From: Rotaria sordida
Lineage: Eukaryota; Rotifera; Eurotatoria; Philodinida; Philodinidae
NCBI GenBank assembly: GCA_905250125.1
Contig: CAJNOL010000868.1
Span: 23,973 to 87,972 of the forward strand
DNA length: 64,000 nt
Direction of reading: 5' to 3'
A program made the position numbers and the translations under genes. This document shows, one piece after another, positions 36,696-49,689 of the stretch (position 1 is its first letter; each line of letters opens with the position of its first letter). The notes below the pieces were generated by a model. That model saw only the letters and a list, made by a program, of their open reading frames with translations, had not been told where the DNA came from and ran no database searches.

Positions 36696-39600
36696 TTATT
36701 TTGACTGTTGAATACGTTCGATTAATGTATCGCATAGAATTTGATTACGATGTTTATGTTTAACATTACGAATTTCATTAATAAATGTTTCAGATGCATT
36801 TTCAAGTTGAGTTGCAAATTGAATAATTGTATCTAAAAAAAATAAAAATATTCGAAGAAGAATTTTTCATATAAAACAAAACAAAAATTGCTTTTTTTCT
36901 TTCTAGATTTTTACCAAAAACAGTATTTTGAATTTGACTATTTTGATCATCCAAATGTATTAATAAAATTTTTGCAATATCTTCAAGATGTGATCGATAA
37001 AGTTCAATAGAAAAATTTCCATGAAATGCTTGTACATATGCATTTAAAGTTGAACATATTATAAGACGAATATCATCAGATATATCATCTAAACGTTTTA
37101 ATAAATCTGGATAGATTTTATGTAATTGATCATTATCAATTGTACGAATAGCATCATCATTTGAAAAAAGTGCTTGTAAAACATAACAACTATTCATTCG
37201 TGTTAAACGATCATCATCATCTAACATTCCTAATACAGCAAGAAGAATTTCTTTCATTGATGATGTACACTAAACATAAAAAAGAAATATAAAATAAATT
37301 AATATTAGAATGATGTAAATTTTCTAATTTATTTCTTTTAAATTTAGAATATTAATATAATTAGATTTCAATTGTCTAACGTAGGGTGTTATCTTTTCAT
37401 CATAATAGAAGGTTATCTAGTTGCGTAAGTTATTAAATGTATTTAGACATGTAAATATATAATATTACAGTATATATTTCCAACATGTGCGAGACACTTT
37501 TAACCTTGTACATAAACACTATTCGACCATGTATATGTCATAGACGACATGAGAATCAAATTGACTTTGGAATGTACAAAGTTAATATTAAAAAATTCTC
37601 GTAGAAAAATTTTAAATAGAAATCAAGCTTTATAAACAAAATAAATTAATTGATTTAGACAAGAGTTTACAAAATAAAGTATGTGGATATTATGTTTCAT
37701 GATAACATGATTATCTATTTTGAAGATCTGATGATTATTTTATTAGTTTCTAGTTTGCCTATCTATATCGCACTATCACCGATATACTGTAACGATAAGC
37801 ACGAGAGCATTGAACATACGAAAAAAAATGAAGGTAAATGTGATATATATGCGTGTGAGTGTTAGTCTTCTTTTCATTTCCATTCACACTCACATCCCTA
37901 AATCTTCGCTTTTTTTTTTGTGCGTGCTAAATATTCTCGTGCTTATTGTTTCCGTACTCATCGTTTACCGATCTCCGGAAGATGTTAGTCTTCTATCCAT
38001 ATTCATATTTAAATTCGTAATTATTTACAATTAAATATGACTATTATCTTTCATCTTATCTATCTAAAATTTACTATTGCGTTTTACAAAATCCGATTTA
38101 TAAAATTATAGACTATTTTGAAGAAACAAAAGAAAAAATATTCTATACTCTCACTTGTTCAAAACTAAATGATTTAGCTTGAAATAATGACCAAAGTGTA
38201 GCAATAGCTGTTGCTCGAATAGCAGCTGCTATTCGACCTGCTTTCCATTGCATATTTGGTAATATACATTCATCAATTAATATTGTTAAATATGGACTAA
38301 TTATAACTGTTGTATCTGTATCATCAATAAATTGAAGTAAATTTGCTATGATTAATAAACATTGATTTCGTACTTCTGGATCACGATCAGGTTTCATGAC
38401 TATACGTAGAATTTCGATAATATCTTTAAGAAAAAATCGATTTGATGATCCTGAAAACAAAAACAAAACAATCATTTAAAGTTTTCGTTTTTAATGATTA
38501 AAGTAAAGGCAAAAAGAAACGTTCTTATTTTTTCCTTAACTGTAACACACAGAATAAATCGAAGAGAAGATTTGATTAGTTAGAATAATTTCCTCTCAGA
38601 AGAGATACTTGTCGAATTAACATTAACAGATTTGAGTGAAAAAAAACATTTTAATGTCCGCAAGCTCTCCATGATCCATCGTCAGCGAACGACAATCATT
38701 GTGCAATAGTCTTAAAAAGTTGTTTTACACACTTTGAAGTAGGGGTGTCAGTTTCGGGTTCCGTTCCTGGGAACGGGAACCCGCACCGGGTTCGCACCGG
38801 GTTCCGGGTTCCCAGGAACGGGAACCCACACCGGGTTCCAAAAAACTGGGAACCACACCTAAATTTCTATTCTAAACGATTTGCAATAGGGTTCCTCATT
38901 CTTAGGAACCCGATGCGGGTTCCCGTTCCTAGGAACCCGATGCGGGTTCCCGTTCCTGGGAACCCAGGAACCCGGAGAGACTTGTCTCAAAACGAAAGAA
39001 AAACTATGTCTATGAACTCTAGTGTGTTCAAAAATGCACAGAAATGAATAACTAAGTGGGTTCCCGTTCCTAGGAACCCGGGAACCCTGAGTGACTTGCT
39101 CAAAACGAAAGAAAAAGTATGTCTATGAACTCAAGCGCGTTCAAACATGCATAGAAATGAATAACCAAGTGGGTTCCCGTTCCTTGGGAACGGAACCCTT
39201 GAGGAACGGGAACCCTGACACCCCTACTTTGAAGCCTTTCGTAGAATTAAGTTTCCAGAGATCTTTTCACTCAAACCTATCAATAATAATTCGACAAGTA
39301 TCTCTTCTGATAGAAAACTGTTCTAACTAATCAGACGCTTCCTCTAATTTGTTATAGTTGTTACCATTACGGAAGAAGAGTCGAAAATATTTCGTTTTTT
39401 TTTTCCTCTTCATATATCTTACCTGCTTGCATAATAAATGTTTCAAATATAAAACGATCTCGTGTACTTCTTAACCAATCATTCGATGTTTGTTTAAGAT
39501 CATCAAATAATTGTGAAGCAAATTTTTCATACATTTCATTTAATGAACTATTTTCAAATGTATTTAATGCTAAATCATTCAATGTTTGTTTACACTAGAC

Positions 39601-42600
39601 ATCAAAAAAAAAATTAAAATAAGAAAAAAAAAAAGATGATTATTTTATACTTGTTGTTTTAATTCATCATTTTCAGCTATGGATAAAAGACTTAAAATAC
39701 ATTTAAATATTCGATATGCATAAGGTTCTAATTGTTGTTGACATTTTTCAATTAAAAGTCGACAAATACGTAAAAGTTCATTTTGTATTGGTAACTTAAA
39801 AAAAGAAAAAAAATGAAATTTATTTGAAGAATTTAATATTTTGAAAAAATAATTATTTACTTGAAAATTATCAGTATATTCTGATTTAAGAATAATTGTA
39901 AGTAATTGATCAAAAATTTTTTCTGATTGTATTAATTCATCACAAGTAATACCTGTTAAAAGTGGTGCAATTAAACGAAGTAAACCTAAATTTGATGTTT
40001 GTTCAAAATGTAATCGAATTAAATTAAACCAAATATTAATTGATACAAAATAACCAATATAAATTAATGTTTTATTAATCTATTTTTATTAAGAAAAAGA
40101 AAAATAATATTATTTATTTAAATGAATGAAAAATTTTCTTATATTTTACTTGTTCACGAACAATTAATTCATCATCAACAAGACCTTTTGAACAAACTTG
40201 AAGTGTATCTTCTAAATGTTGAGTTATAGTTTCTTCAGCTTGCCAAGTTAGAATAGTAAGTAATTGAGAAGCTTTTATACGTCCTGATACAACCCAATCC
40301 GTTAAATCATTACGAAGCGCAGGAAGAATTCGTATTAAATTTCTTTTAACTAATTCACGACAACCAACATTTGGTCGTGTTACTAAAAAAACAAAATGAA
40401 ATAAGATTTTTTTTTTGATGATTATTATCAAACTGTACACGGATGGACACAGAGATTTATCATTTAAACGCTTCTTAGAAGTTTCTAGGTATTCTATAGA
40501 AAGCCGGAGTTTCAGACCGAGTCGAGGTCGAGTTTACATCATTATTCTTCATAAATAAGCCTTATTTCTATGAATAGTTGGTACTAAAGCCTATCGGACT
40601 GGTTCAAAAAGTATTTTGTATCTTCGAAGCGACTATCCATTTTCGATTACAAAAATTTCATTGAGAATATCAAAGTACGGTTTGATTGAGTTCGAGTCCG
40701 AAAGTTTTGGACCTGACGGGCTCTAGTTAGTGCAGTACTCAGCAAATTACATTTCGAGAAACGGTATTGTATGTCAGTAATCGAAAAGTACTATATGAAT
40801 TTTGTAGCTGAAACCGGTAGTAGCTTAATAAATGATCAGATTATCGAACAAACTACATGGAAATCCACAGTATTAAAGGAGAGCTAGTGTGAACGTGTAC
40901 TTGTACTTGATGGACTACGGCATTTTGCTGAACACTACGGAGCGTGTCACCTATTTATAAGAATAAAGCTTTTTTTTTTATAGGGATTAGTGAGATAAAT
41001 TCAGATTCGGTACAGTCTGAAATTTATATAACTCTATTCGATATCAATATATCTGATTTATTTTTGAATAATGACATGATCAGATAGTTGTTATTGTTAG
41101 AAATCAAGTATTTTTCCGTGCAAAAAGATTCTTTATTGTTTTTTTTTATCATGTATCGAACATTATTTTAACTGTTACGAAGATAGAATTAATAGTAAAT
41201 CTCTTCCCAAAGAGATCTTCTTTTTGTGTATCATTTATTTTTATAATTTTTAATTAAAAATGTTTCTCATGAACATATGAAGACTTGATTAGAAGAACAA
41301 ACAAAAGCAGTTAATTTGAAGTTTATTTATCTAGTCTTTTTTTCATAATCTCTTATCATTCTCTATATTTAAGGAGTTTGAAATCATGAATTACTATTCA
41401 GTCTTGATATATATTTTGAACTGCTAACAACTGTGTATCATTGACTGATGTTATTAATATACCATACTGAGTGTTCTCAACACATACCTCAAAGAATGCA
41501 TACTATAACAATGAATCAGGCGAATACCAGATAGTCAACCAGCGATCATCACATATACTTCAGGAAGGTTAACTCATATAAATAATAGTTGGGCGTAACT
41601 GGCAGATATTATCAATAGATCTGAATGATGAACGGTTTCATTTAACATTGTGTATTTATAATAGTGTGATAAAACTGGTTGGGATTCGTACGAACCACAG
41701 GTGGTCAGGTCAGATTTTCTATTACGTCCGGCGCATCATTTCTCCAACGGAGGAGGGTCTTCTATAGTATCATGATGCACATTGATAACATTTATTTCGA
41801 CCTTTTTTTTCTCTTTGGAACGCGATCATAAAGCAAACATCGTTTTCGTTTCGATCGTGTAGAGTTTTCACTTAATTCTTCCGAAGAGTTGTCCCTATCA
41901 TAGGATCACCGACAACGGCTAATGCATTTTAGAAAATTCTTATATAAAAATTTCGAAGTTCTCGAGATGAATCGCAATAACTTATTTCGATTAGTTTGGA
42001 ATTATATCCAATTAGATTACTAATGATTCATTACATTGCGAACTAACAAATTGAACTAGTTTCATATTTTCCTTATCTTGTTATAATTTTATTAGCTGAT
42101 CAAAATATGAAGTCATATCAAACACTCTGCCAGGATATTCTTCTATACGTCCGCTATTATCACGATTAGTATAAACGTTCCTACACTACGTTATAGATTT
42201 CTCAAAAACTCTTAGAATTTTGTTTTTTAGCTTTTGTTATTCATCATGAATAATAGACACTAATGTTTGTTAGGAGAAAATATAATTTTTGACAGAACAT
42301 AATTGACATAAATGACTAATTGTCAAATTTTTTAATATGAACTATAAAAAAATGAATGAATATATTAACATACAATTAGGTGGATATTTTTTTGGTGTAT
42401 TTGGAAAATTAATTTGATCTTTAAGATCTTCTTCATTTTCTTTTTCATATTTTAATCCTAAATAAATAACACAAAACAAAAAAAAATCAAAATATTAAAT
42501 TTATTTCAAATTTTACCAGCATCCCACCAAAGTGAATCTGTTGTTTCACGAATTTCTTCTATTTCATCTGTATAACCAGTTAATAAAAGTGGTAACATCA

Positions 42601-43473
42601 TATGAAAATATGAATAACGATCACGTAATTCAAGCATCCACATACCAACAACATTAATAACAGCAAGACGTACAGTACTTGTATGATCAAAAAAACGTTG
42701 TGCTAATGGTGTTACACAATCTTCAATAGATTTATTATTTCCATATCGAATAACATTTCCTTTAAAAAGAAAAAAAAAAAAGATTAATAAATATTATTTT
42801 TATACAAAAAAGAAAATTTTTTTGTTTTTTTACCAAGTGCATTTATTGCTTCAACACGTACTTTAGCATGTTGATGTTTCATTGTTTCTATAATTGGTTT
42901 AATAAGATTTTCTGACATAAGATGAAATTTTTCATGACATTTACATGAAAGTTTTGATGTTAATTCACAACTTAATTTTCTTACTTCAGGATATGGATCA
43001 ATTATTGTTCGTTTTAATATAGTTATCCATTCATTTAAATATAATGATAATTTATTACCATTAGAATATATTTGACAAAGTTCATATAGAATTGATATAG
43101 ATTTTAAACGTATTTCTTCAGATGGTTCAATAATATCATTTGTTCCAAGACGTTGTACAAATGTTGGTATTAATAATGATAAAATTTTATCAATATTATT
43201 ATCATCTATACAATATTTTGTAATATACATTGATATATATGCTAATGTAAGATCACGATTTTTTTCAGCTGGATCAAAAAATATTTTAAGCATAGATTCA
43301 ATTATATTCGATGGTGGATGTAAATAATCATCATCATCATTATTATTATTATTATTGTTAGATAATGATGATTTAAGATCATTACAGAGATTTTGAAGAG
43401 CTTTTTGTCGTGTAACTTTATTTGGATCAGCAAGAAGAACAATATTACGATTCATTTCACTTTCTGTAAGCAT
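36696..43473 (-). CDS. DNAAF5: dynein axonemal assembly factor 5 (HEAT repeats)
   Basis: Cytoplasmic factor for preassembly of ciliary dynein arms (HEATR2). Ten exons on the minus strand: 43473-42834, 42759-42517, 42457-42374, 40382-40150, 40079-39861, 39794-39651, 39594-39423, 38450-38155, 37269-36915, 36832-36696; all phases agree and give 840 residues (human about 855). It is HEAT repeats throughout. Blocks shared with the vertebrate protein include HQHAKVRVEAINALG, LRDRYSYFHMMLPLLL, GLKYEKENEEDLKDQ, YPP...GCRELVKRNLIRILPAL, LTDWVVSGR, LPNMQWKAGRIAAAIRATA and YPDLLKRLDDISDDIR. The N-terminus has an Asn/Asp run. The start codon follows a splice acceptor by one base (CAG|GATG), so a 5' UTR exon or a trans-spliced leader is expected. 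Introns 3 (2 kb), 7 and 8 hold repeats. Confidence 0.93.
37789..37968. mobile_element. small fold-back element in DNAAF5 intron 8 (family also at 61.6 kb)
   Basis: Starts GTAACGATAAGCACGAG, and its right end reads inverted as GTAAACGATGAGTACG. Interior landmarks (CGAAAAAAAATGAAG, GTTAGTCTTCTTTTCATTCC-like) recur in the same order at 61590-61680. A TGTGAGTG/CACTCACA hairpin lies in the middle. Non-coding. Confidence 0.6.
38740..39226. mobile_element. hAT-type MITE, 487 bp, in DNAAF5 intron 7
   Basis: TIRs TAGGGGTGTCAG and CTGACACCCCTA are perfect. Flanks CTTTGAAG (38732-38739) and CTTTGAAG (39227-39234) are a perfect 8-bp duplication, the hAT hallmark. The interior is built of reiterated GGGTTCCCGTTCC(T)AGGAACCC units in both orientations, plus two copies of a segment containing ACGAAAGAAAAA(C/G)TATGTCTATGAACTC. 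It is far more GC-rich than its host intron. No transposase. The intact duplication suggests a young copy. Confidence 0.9.
40383..42373. other. 2 kb DNAAF5 intron 3, no gene inside
   Basis: No coding exon. Contains words such as ACCGAGTCGAGGTCGAG and GACCTGACGGGCTC near 40520 and 40720, and AAAGCCTATCGGACTGGTTC near 40590. These resemble the CCCGTCGGA repeats in other introns, so it probably includes an old insertion. Boundaries not resolved. Confidence 0.4.
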
Positions 43474-46400
43474 CCTGAGAACATAAAATTATCTTTTTTT
43501 TTTTTAAATTTATATGAAAAATGACTGTAGAAGAATCCAGAAATAACCATGACTTCCATAACAAACTGTTTTTTCTTAGTTGTCGTCATGAAAACATTAT
43601 TATTCATATAATAATGTTAGATGTCGTTCGAAATCAGTAATGAGATTTTTTTGTCCTCATGAAAATCGTTATATCTGTTAAATATATATAGATGAATAGG
43701 TTCATACGGATTTACATATCCTGCAATACAAAACTTATTGTGGGAAAGTGAAAAATAATCGAGAAATTTACAAAAAGCTTTTGTTTTAGTAAAAGCTTAA
43801 ACTCAGATGAATAAGCTAAATTAAAAGCAAAAAAATGGCAAATTGCAAATCACTACAAATGAACATATATTTCTCTGATGTATGCAGCATATAAACTAGA
43901 ATTTCTTTTCTAAACTAAAATTTTAAGACATGCAGATTTCCGTAAAGTTATATTGAAATGAATTCTGATAGAAACGTGAAACTAAGAAAAAGCATTTGAG
44001 ATTGTGGATGCAGATGTTAGTGTATGGATGTGCAAGAATACCCAATCCACATTCCATACTCACGCACTCATAACTACATTTTGTTTTTACTTTTTCTGCT
44101 GTGTAAAAGTAAATGTCCTGCAAAAAATGGTCGACATCCAATTTTGTCTTTACACGGTACTACCGCAAAAATTAAAACAACTAAAGATAATTCATGAATT
44201 GATATTCTTTTTTTTTTATACAGTTAAAAGCTTTTATTCTTTTATGATAAATTTCTCGACTAATTTTAGATCAATTGATATGGATTTCGATTATATTTTT
44301 TCCTACTCTAATGTTATTTGTTAGAGTGATATACGAACTTCATAATAACAAATCACATCTGTGTATAAGTATTTTAGTTAATAAAAAGAAATGAAATTTG
44401 AAGATCTATGAAAAGTGATTATACGAATAATTGATGACGATATGACATCTGTTCAAATTTGATTAATGGAATAAAAGTAAAAACTATGATTTATTAATTG
44501 ATGAAATAAGAAAAGAAATTCATCGTGTACCAATAAATGATCTTGTTCGTAGCGTCGACAATTCGTCATATAGAATTTTATCTATTTTGAAAATTAAAAG
44601 TGCATAGATAAAATAAACTTCGTATTGTAGATTATAGAGCTTTTCATACTGCATCTTGCGATATATTTTACTTTTTAATAAAATGTATTAAATGATGACA
44701 AAATCAAATACAAAATGTCACCATTTATTCTGGTTCACTTGTTATTTTGATGGTTGATTGAGCATTAATTCTTTAATGATAATAACAAAACTTATTACTT
44801 CAAAAATCTTCAGAACCTAAGTCAAATATGCGAGAGAAAAAAAAAATTTTACAGTAATTTGATATAAAACAGAGATCTTTCATAAAAAGTTCTTAGGTGT
44901 ATATACAGAACTAGATCGCTATAGAATTTTTAAACTATCATCAATGAAAACTCAATAGCTCGAATCACTCTAGGATATTTACCTATTCACTAGACCCCAT
45001 CGATTGGATATAGCCGCAACTTAAAAGCGATATATTACTTGGCGATTCTTCCTCATGAAAGGTCTTTGAGAGTTGGAGGATATAGTATCTTTCCCTCTCG
45101 ATGATGGCGAATAATTTTTAGCGAAATCTAAAATTTTTCTTGCATTATTTTAAACCACCACAACTTGCGAAACTGCTCTAACACAACAATCTGAAGTTTA
45201 ATTTTAAGATGATAGTTTATGCAAGTGAAAGATTCATTCTGTTTGAATTGTTGATAGTTAATATATTACTTAATTTTCCATAAAAATATTTGCGACTTAA
45301 ACCAATTTGTCGTTTACTATTTGATAGTAATTGATAGTATAATGATAAATAGATAGATGATGTTTATACAAATTTACTAGACAAGTATTGAAGAAGAAAA
45401 ATTCAAATATTTTATCCATTTTGAAACGATGAAAAAGACTTTATTTTTCTTGAACTCAATTAAAAGATAACAAAACGTTCAATATCTAATTCTTTAATCA
45501 TATCATTAACTTATAATTATTGGATAAAATTTAAAAAAAAAAGAAAGTACAGAATCATCTTATTCAACAACTTTCGTCAGATCTTGAGATGTATCATTGC
45601 TGGTTTATTTCGATCATACCCAAAAAGCTTTTTCTAACAGTTCATTCTCAATCGAACTTAAGTTCTTTCATCAAGGAAAGTCTATACATTTTGTAAATGT
45701 CATTTAGTCAATAAATCAAAACACACTATTTTTGCATTTCAATGATACTTCTCATCCATACACAAGGTTGATTAAAATGTCGATTGCATTAAGCAGAATA
45801 AGTACCATTGGCATGGACCAATGCTAACAATAGACTATAATTAACATTTTAAACTACAAATAGTACATTATTTGGCGTTTTGTAATTGATTAATAGATCA
45901 CTGTTAACGAATGATAGTCGTCATAAAGTTAAAGTATATCGACAAACATAATCTAACCTTTACATTTCAATAAGAGATTCAACTTATATATTATGTTATT
46001 TTTTTGCAGACGTTAAAACTATTTAACCTTATTAAAATCATGATTATCATAATATTAAACTTTTCACAATATTCTGATAAATATCCACAGCAATCACTGA
46101 ATGCCATTATGTAGAAAAAATTTATATTTATAATCAGTGTTAGTCTGAGTTTGACCAATCAAAAAGTATTGCGATTTTAAGACTTGATACATATCACTCG
46201 AATACTGAATGAGATATAATTGAATTTTTATCTTTAGAAAAACAATGCAAACAGTACCATCAATACTTTTGATAAATAAATACCATTCCTTCCAAAAAAG
46301 AAAATATTATATTTTCATACATGATCATATTTTGTTTGAACTACTGTAGTCTTTACATATTAGAAATGAAATCAAAGCAAACTATAATCTAGTTATATTA

Positions 46401-47142
46401 GTAACAATTCTACAAAAATTATTCGTATTCTTCTATGTATTTCAAACCGAACAAAAACTGTTGGTAGACTACAGCGTTTTATTCAGTGTGGAGATCGAAG
46501 TGGCGGCGTCTCTCCGAAGTTTTAAATCGCATCTCTGGAAAAGAAACTCTCGATAGAACATTGTTATACGATATTTGTTTAGCTGGTGTTCCACCGTGTG
46601 ATATTACAACATCACACAACGGAACATTTTTTATGAGGAGAAACACTAGCTAAATGAAAACAAAAAGAGAAATTAGCGTCCAAGGTTCTTCTTCATATAA
46701 ATATGTATTGTTTTTACGCATGGATAAAGAGTATCTGTTTTTTATCGATGATTATTTATTTTTGTACGTGTTATAATTCGTAAGTCAATATCTAATTGAA
46801 TATGAATGAATATTTTTTAAAATTTATCATATTTTTGTTTTGATAATATCCGAGATGAATATTATGTTTGATAATGTTGGCGAAAATTCATGACATCTAT
46901 CTTAGATATTATTCATATGATAGAGTGCTACCCTCTATTATCAATACATATTGAATGTAGCGTCAGAACATTGGATCTATTATTATTTAATAAAAAAATT
47001 GAAATAATACCAATCATTTGATTTGTTTTCGATATATATTTAATAACTCATATGTCAGTTATTTCTTCTCTTAGAAGGATAAAGAGTACAAATTATCAAT
47101 ATTGTCTATTTATAGACGGAAGTATTCTATCATTATCATAAA
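43474..47142. other. 3.7 kb intergenic region
   Basis: Lies upstream of DNAAF5 and of the next plus-strand gene, so it may hold two promoters. No ORF is convincing. Inverted repeats occur at 44012-44070 (GTGTATGGATGTG with CACATTCCATACTCAC) and 46578-46654. The stretch 46490-46560 is somewhat less AT-rich (GGCGGCGTCTCTCC) without an identifiable function. Confidence 0.5.
46578..46654. repeat. nested imperfect hairpin
   Basis: Outer arms TTTAGCTGGTGTT (46578-46590) and AACACTAGCTAAA (46642-46654) pair with one mismatch. Inner arms TGTTCCACCGTGTGAT (46587-46602) and ATCACACAACGGAACA (46611-46626) pair at 13 of 16. It could be a tiny fold-back element or a structured RNA precursor; the sequence does not decide. 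Confidence 0.55.
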
Positions 47143-48083
47143 ATGTTAAGATCAACGTCAAATAGTTCGTCAAACAGGTATAATTTATCAACTTTTTTTT
47201 TTTAAAATTGCTATGTCGCTTCAAAATAAATATATATAGAGAGAGAATTAATAATGATTTAGCCTTTGCTCAATGTTATATATCACTGATTATATATCTG
47301 AAAATTATCCATCAATTAATAAAGCATTTTTATTAATAGTAGATAAAGTTGAATTAAAAATTTGATTTTTTTTTTCTTTATATCTTCAGTAATGGTCCAT
47401 CTGATACTGAAATGTATGAATTTATACCAACTATAAATAATGAAGATAATCTTAATACAATTCAACATATGGAATCGAATGTTTCACATGATACTTTAAC
47501 CAATCAATCACATCTACGAGTAAGACAAAAAACAAAATACACACATAACAAACCTTGAAACTAAAAAAAAAAANNNNNNNNNNTATTATGGTTGAAAAAT
47601 TTAATTCAGATTTTATTTTATTACCAAATGATATTATTGATCAAGATGTAACACGATATATTCAATATCCATTAACAATATCAAATACAAATAATCCTCT
47701 AGAAACACAACAATCATTATTTCATTCATGTACATCACCAATTAATGATTGTCAGTTGAAATTTCTAATTAATAAAATAAAACATTATAATTCATTTGTT
47801 TATTTAAGGTTTACATAATGCATTTAAAAATGTATCAACCCAATCGAATGTTGAATGTAATTTACCTGTAGTTGATCTTTTAAATATTTATAATATACAA
47901 ATATCAGAAACTATGTCAACACAATCATCATGTTCAACAAATGATTTAAATCATGAATATACTGGAATTAATCGATCATTACTTAATGATTCTGAATATA
48001 GTAATGTATCTTTGATATATGAAAAAAGAAAAATAATGAATTTTCCATTAAGAAAAAAATCAAAATTTAATTCTCTTCATTGA
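47143..48083 (+). CDS. unidentified Asn/Ser-rich protein, interrupted by assembly gap
   Basis: Four exons can be joined: 47143-47177 (MLRSTSNSSSN), 47390-47519, one that begins in or just after the gap and ends at 47750, and 47809-48083 ending SKFNSLH and TGA. Phase 2 at the first junction and phase 1 at the last both agree; the junction at the gap cannot be checked. The product (roughly 200 residues) is rich in Asn, Ser, Thr and acidic residues, with no domain, signal peptide or membrane segment that I recognise. Codon use matches neighbouring genes. It could be a rapidly evolving regulatory protein, or the 5' part of the zinc-finger gene downstream if the stop is avoided by splicing; I found no in-phase way to do that. 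Confidence 0.5.
47574..47583. other. assembly gap (10 N)
   Basis: Ten undetermined bases after a poly-A run. The true gap length is unknown. The acceptor of the third exon of the surrounding gene may be lost here. Confidence 0.95.
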
Positions 48084-48658
48084 ATAATCAAATCGAGTTA
48101 GAGGACTTTTAAGCCGGACCGAAATTTATCTCAATAATTATTATAAAAATGTTTTATTTCTAAGAATAGTTAGTATACTAATAGGAAAACTTCTTCACCT
48201 GTTTTTAATGATTTTGTTGCCTATAGACACTATATAGTATTCTAATAGAAATCCTATTAATATTTAACCAAGATATCAAAATTTGATCTGAAACATAAAA
48301 AGTTTTCAAAAAATTCTCTTCGATATATAAGACTTTCAAGATATAGACTCTTGTCCATGAATGGTGTATACAACTTGCATTTTTCGAAATCTTCATATCT
48401 CAAAAAGACTTTGTTGAAAACTTCTGAGTTTTTTTTTTATATACAAAATTTAAGTTCTACTTTTAATTGATAGGACTATAATATCTCATTGAAATCGGAA
48501 GTAGGCAGCTGTAGAGGTTTCCTTATAAATGCCACTAGGTATTATGGAGTGTTCCAACTCATCATGTAAATAAAGCTTTTTTATGATGATTAACTCTCTG
48601 GCAACTGGCGATGTATGTATGCGTCATGAGCTTTGTTATCACGTGAAACTATTGCGTA

Positions 48659-49145
48659 TTTAAAAAAAAATAATGATCGTAGGAATTTTTGGAATAGCTC
48701 AAGAATAGAAAGAGAAATAGAGCGGCAGTTTTTATCAATCGAAAGAGAAGATATTCGGATGTGTTTTGCTTCAATATTATATAAGATGAAATCAATTTAA
48801 AAGCGATCATTTCTATAACAAATGTATGAAAATGATCTATCATTTCGATGAAATTTTCGTTTTGATATGTGATTTCAGATCTATAGTTTAAAATATAATT
48901 CGAATGATTATCTTCATACATAATAATGTTAAGCCAATTGATCTGAACGATAGATCACTTTTGTATAATTTTTTTTTTCGATATTTTGTAAAAATGGTTG
49001 ATTTTGAAATGATTTCGTCTTATATAATATTGAAGAAAAAAAAAACGTCCGAATATTTCCTCTTTCGACTGTTGAAAACTGCAGTCCTATAGCTCTTTTC
49101 ATTCTTGAGTTATTGCAAAAATATCCCTGACCATTATTTTTTAAA
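48659..49145. mobile_element. fold-back element with about 145-bp inverted arms
   Basis: The left arm (48659-48803) and right arm (49002-49145) are inverted copies, about 75% identical by eye. Shared blocks are CTCAAGAAT, AGTTTT..CA.TCGAAAGAG, ATATTCGGA and CTTCAATATTATATAAGA. Short ORFs in both arms mirror each other because of the inversion and are not genes. It lies between the Asn/Ser-rich gene and the zinc-finger exons. Confidence 0.7.
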
Positions 49146-49689
49146 CAGGCAGTAATGTAATTATTTCTAATGCATATTTTTTTCGATGCATTTATGTAAA
49201 AACGAACGTCAAACAGTAAGAGCTTTTTACATTACCATTTTGTTACGGCTCATGCCATTAAGAAACGAAAATGTGCTTCTATTTAACTTATGTGTATCTT
49301 TTGTCGGTAACGAAAAGATTAATAAAGTACATTGATACCGAGTCCGGACTGAAAGTAACATTTTCTGTCAAATTAGAATGTGAACAAAATTTTGTAAGAT
49401 TTTGATTTCTTTTTGAATCTTACAAAAATTTGATATTTGAATTAATTTTGACAAAAAATCGAAGATATCGATCTATAAGATTTCAGAATCTTTCATGTTC
49501 TTCCTAGAAAGAAACGATAGTCTATGTAAATCAATAGGCATTAAAAATATTAGTTGTTATTAACCTCATTGAAATGAAATGATATTATTTGAAAAGTATA
49601 AATTTATTTTTGTTGATTCTAAAATTCAATTTTGAAGTTTTCTAATGAAGAAAATCAAAATATAGATTTTCTTTTTTTGTTTTTTATAG

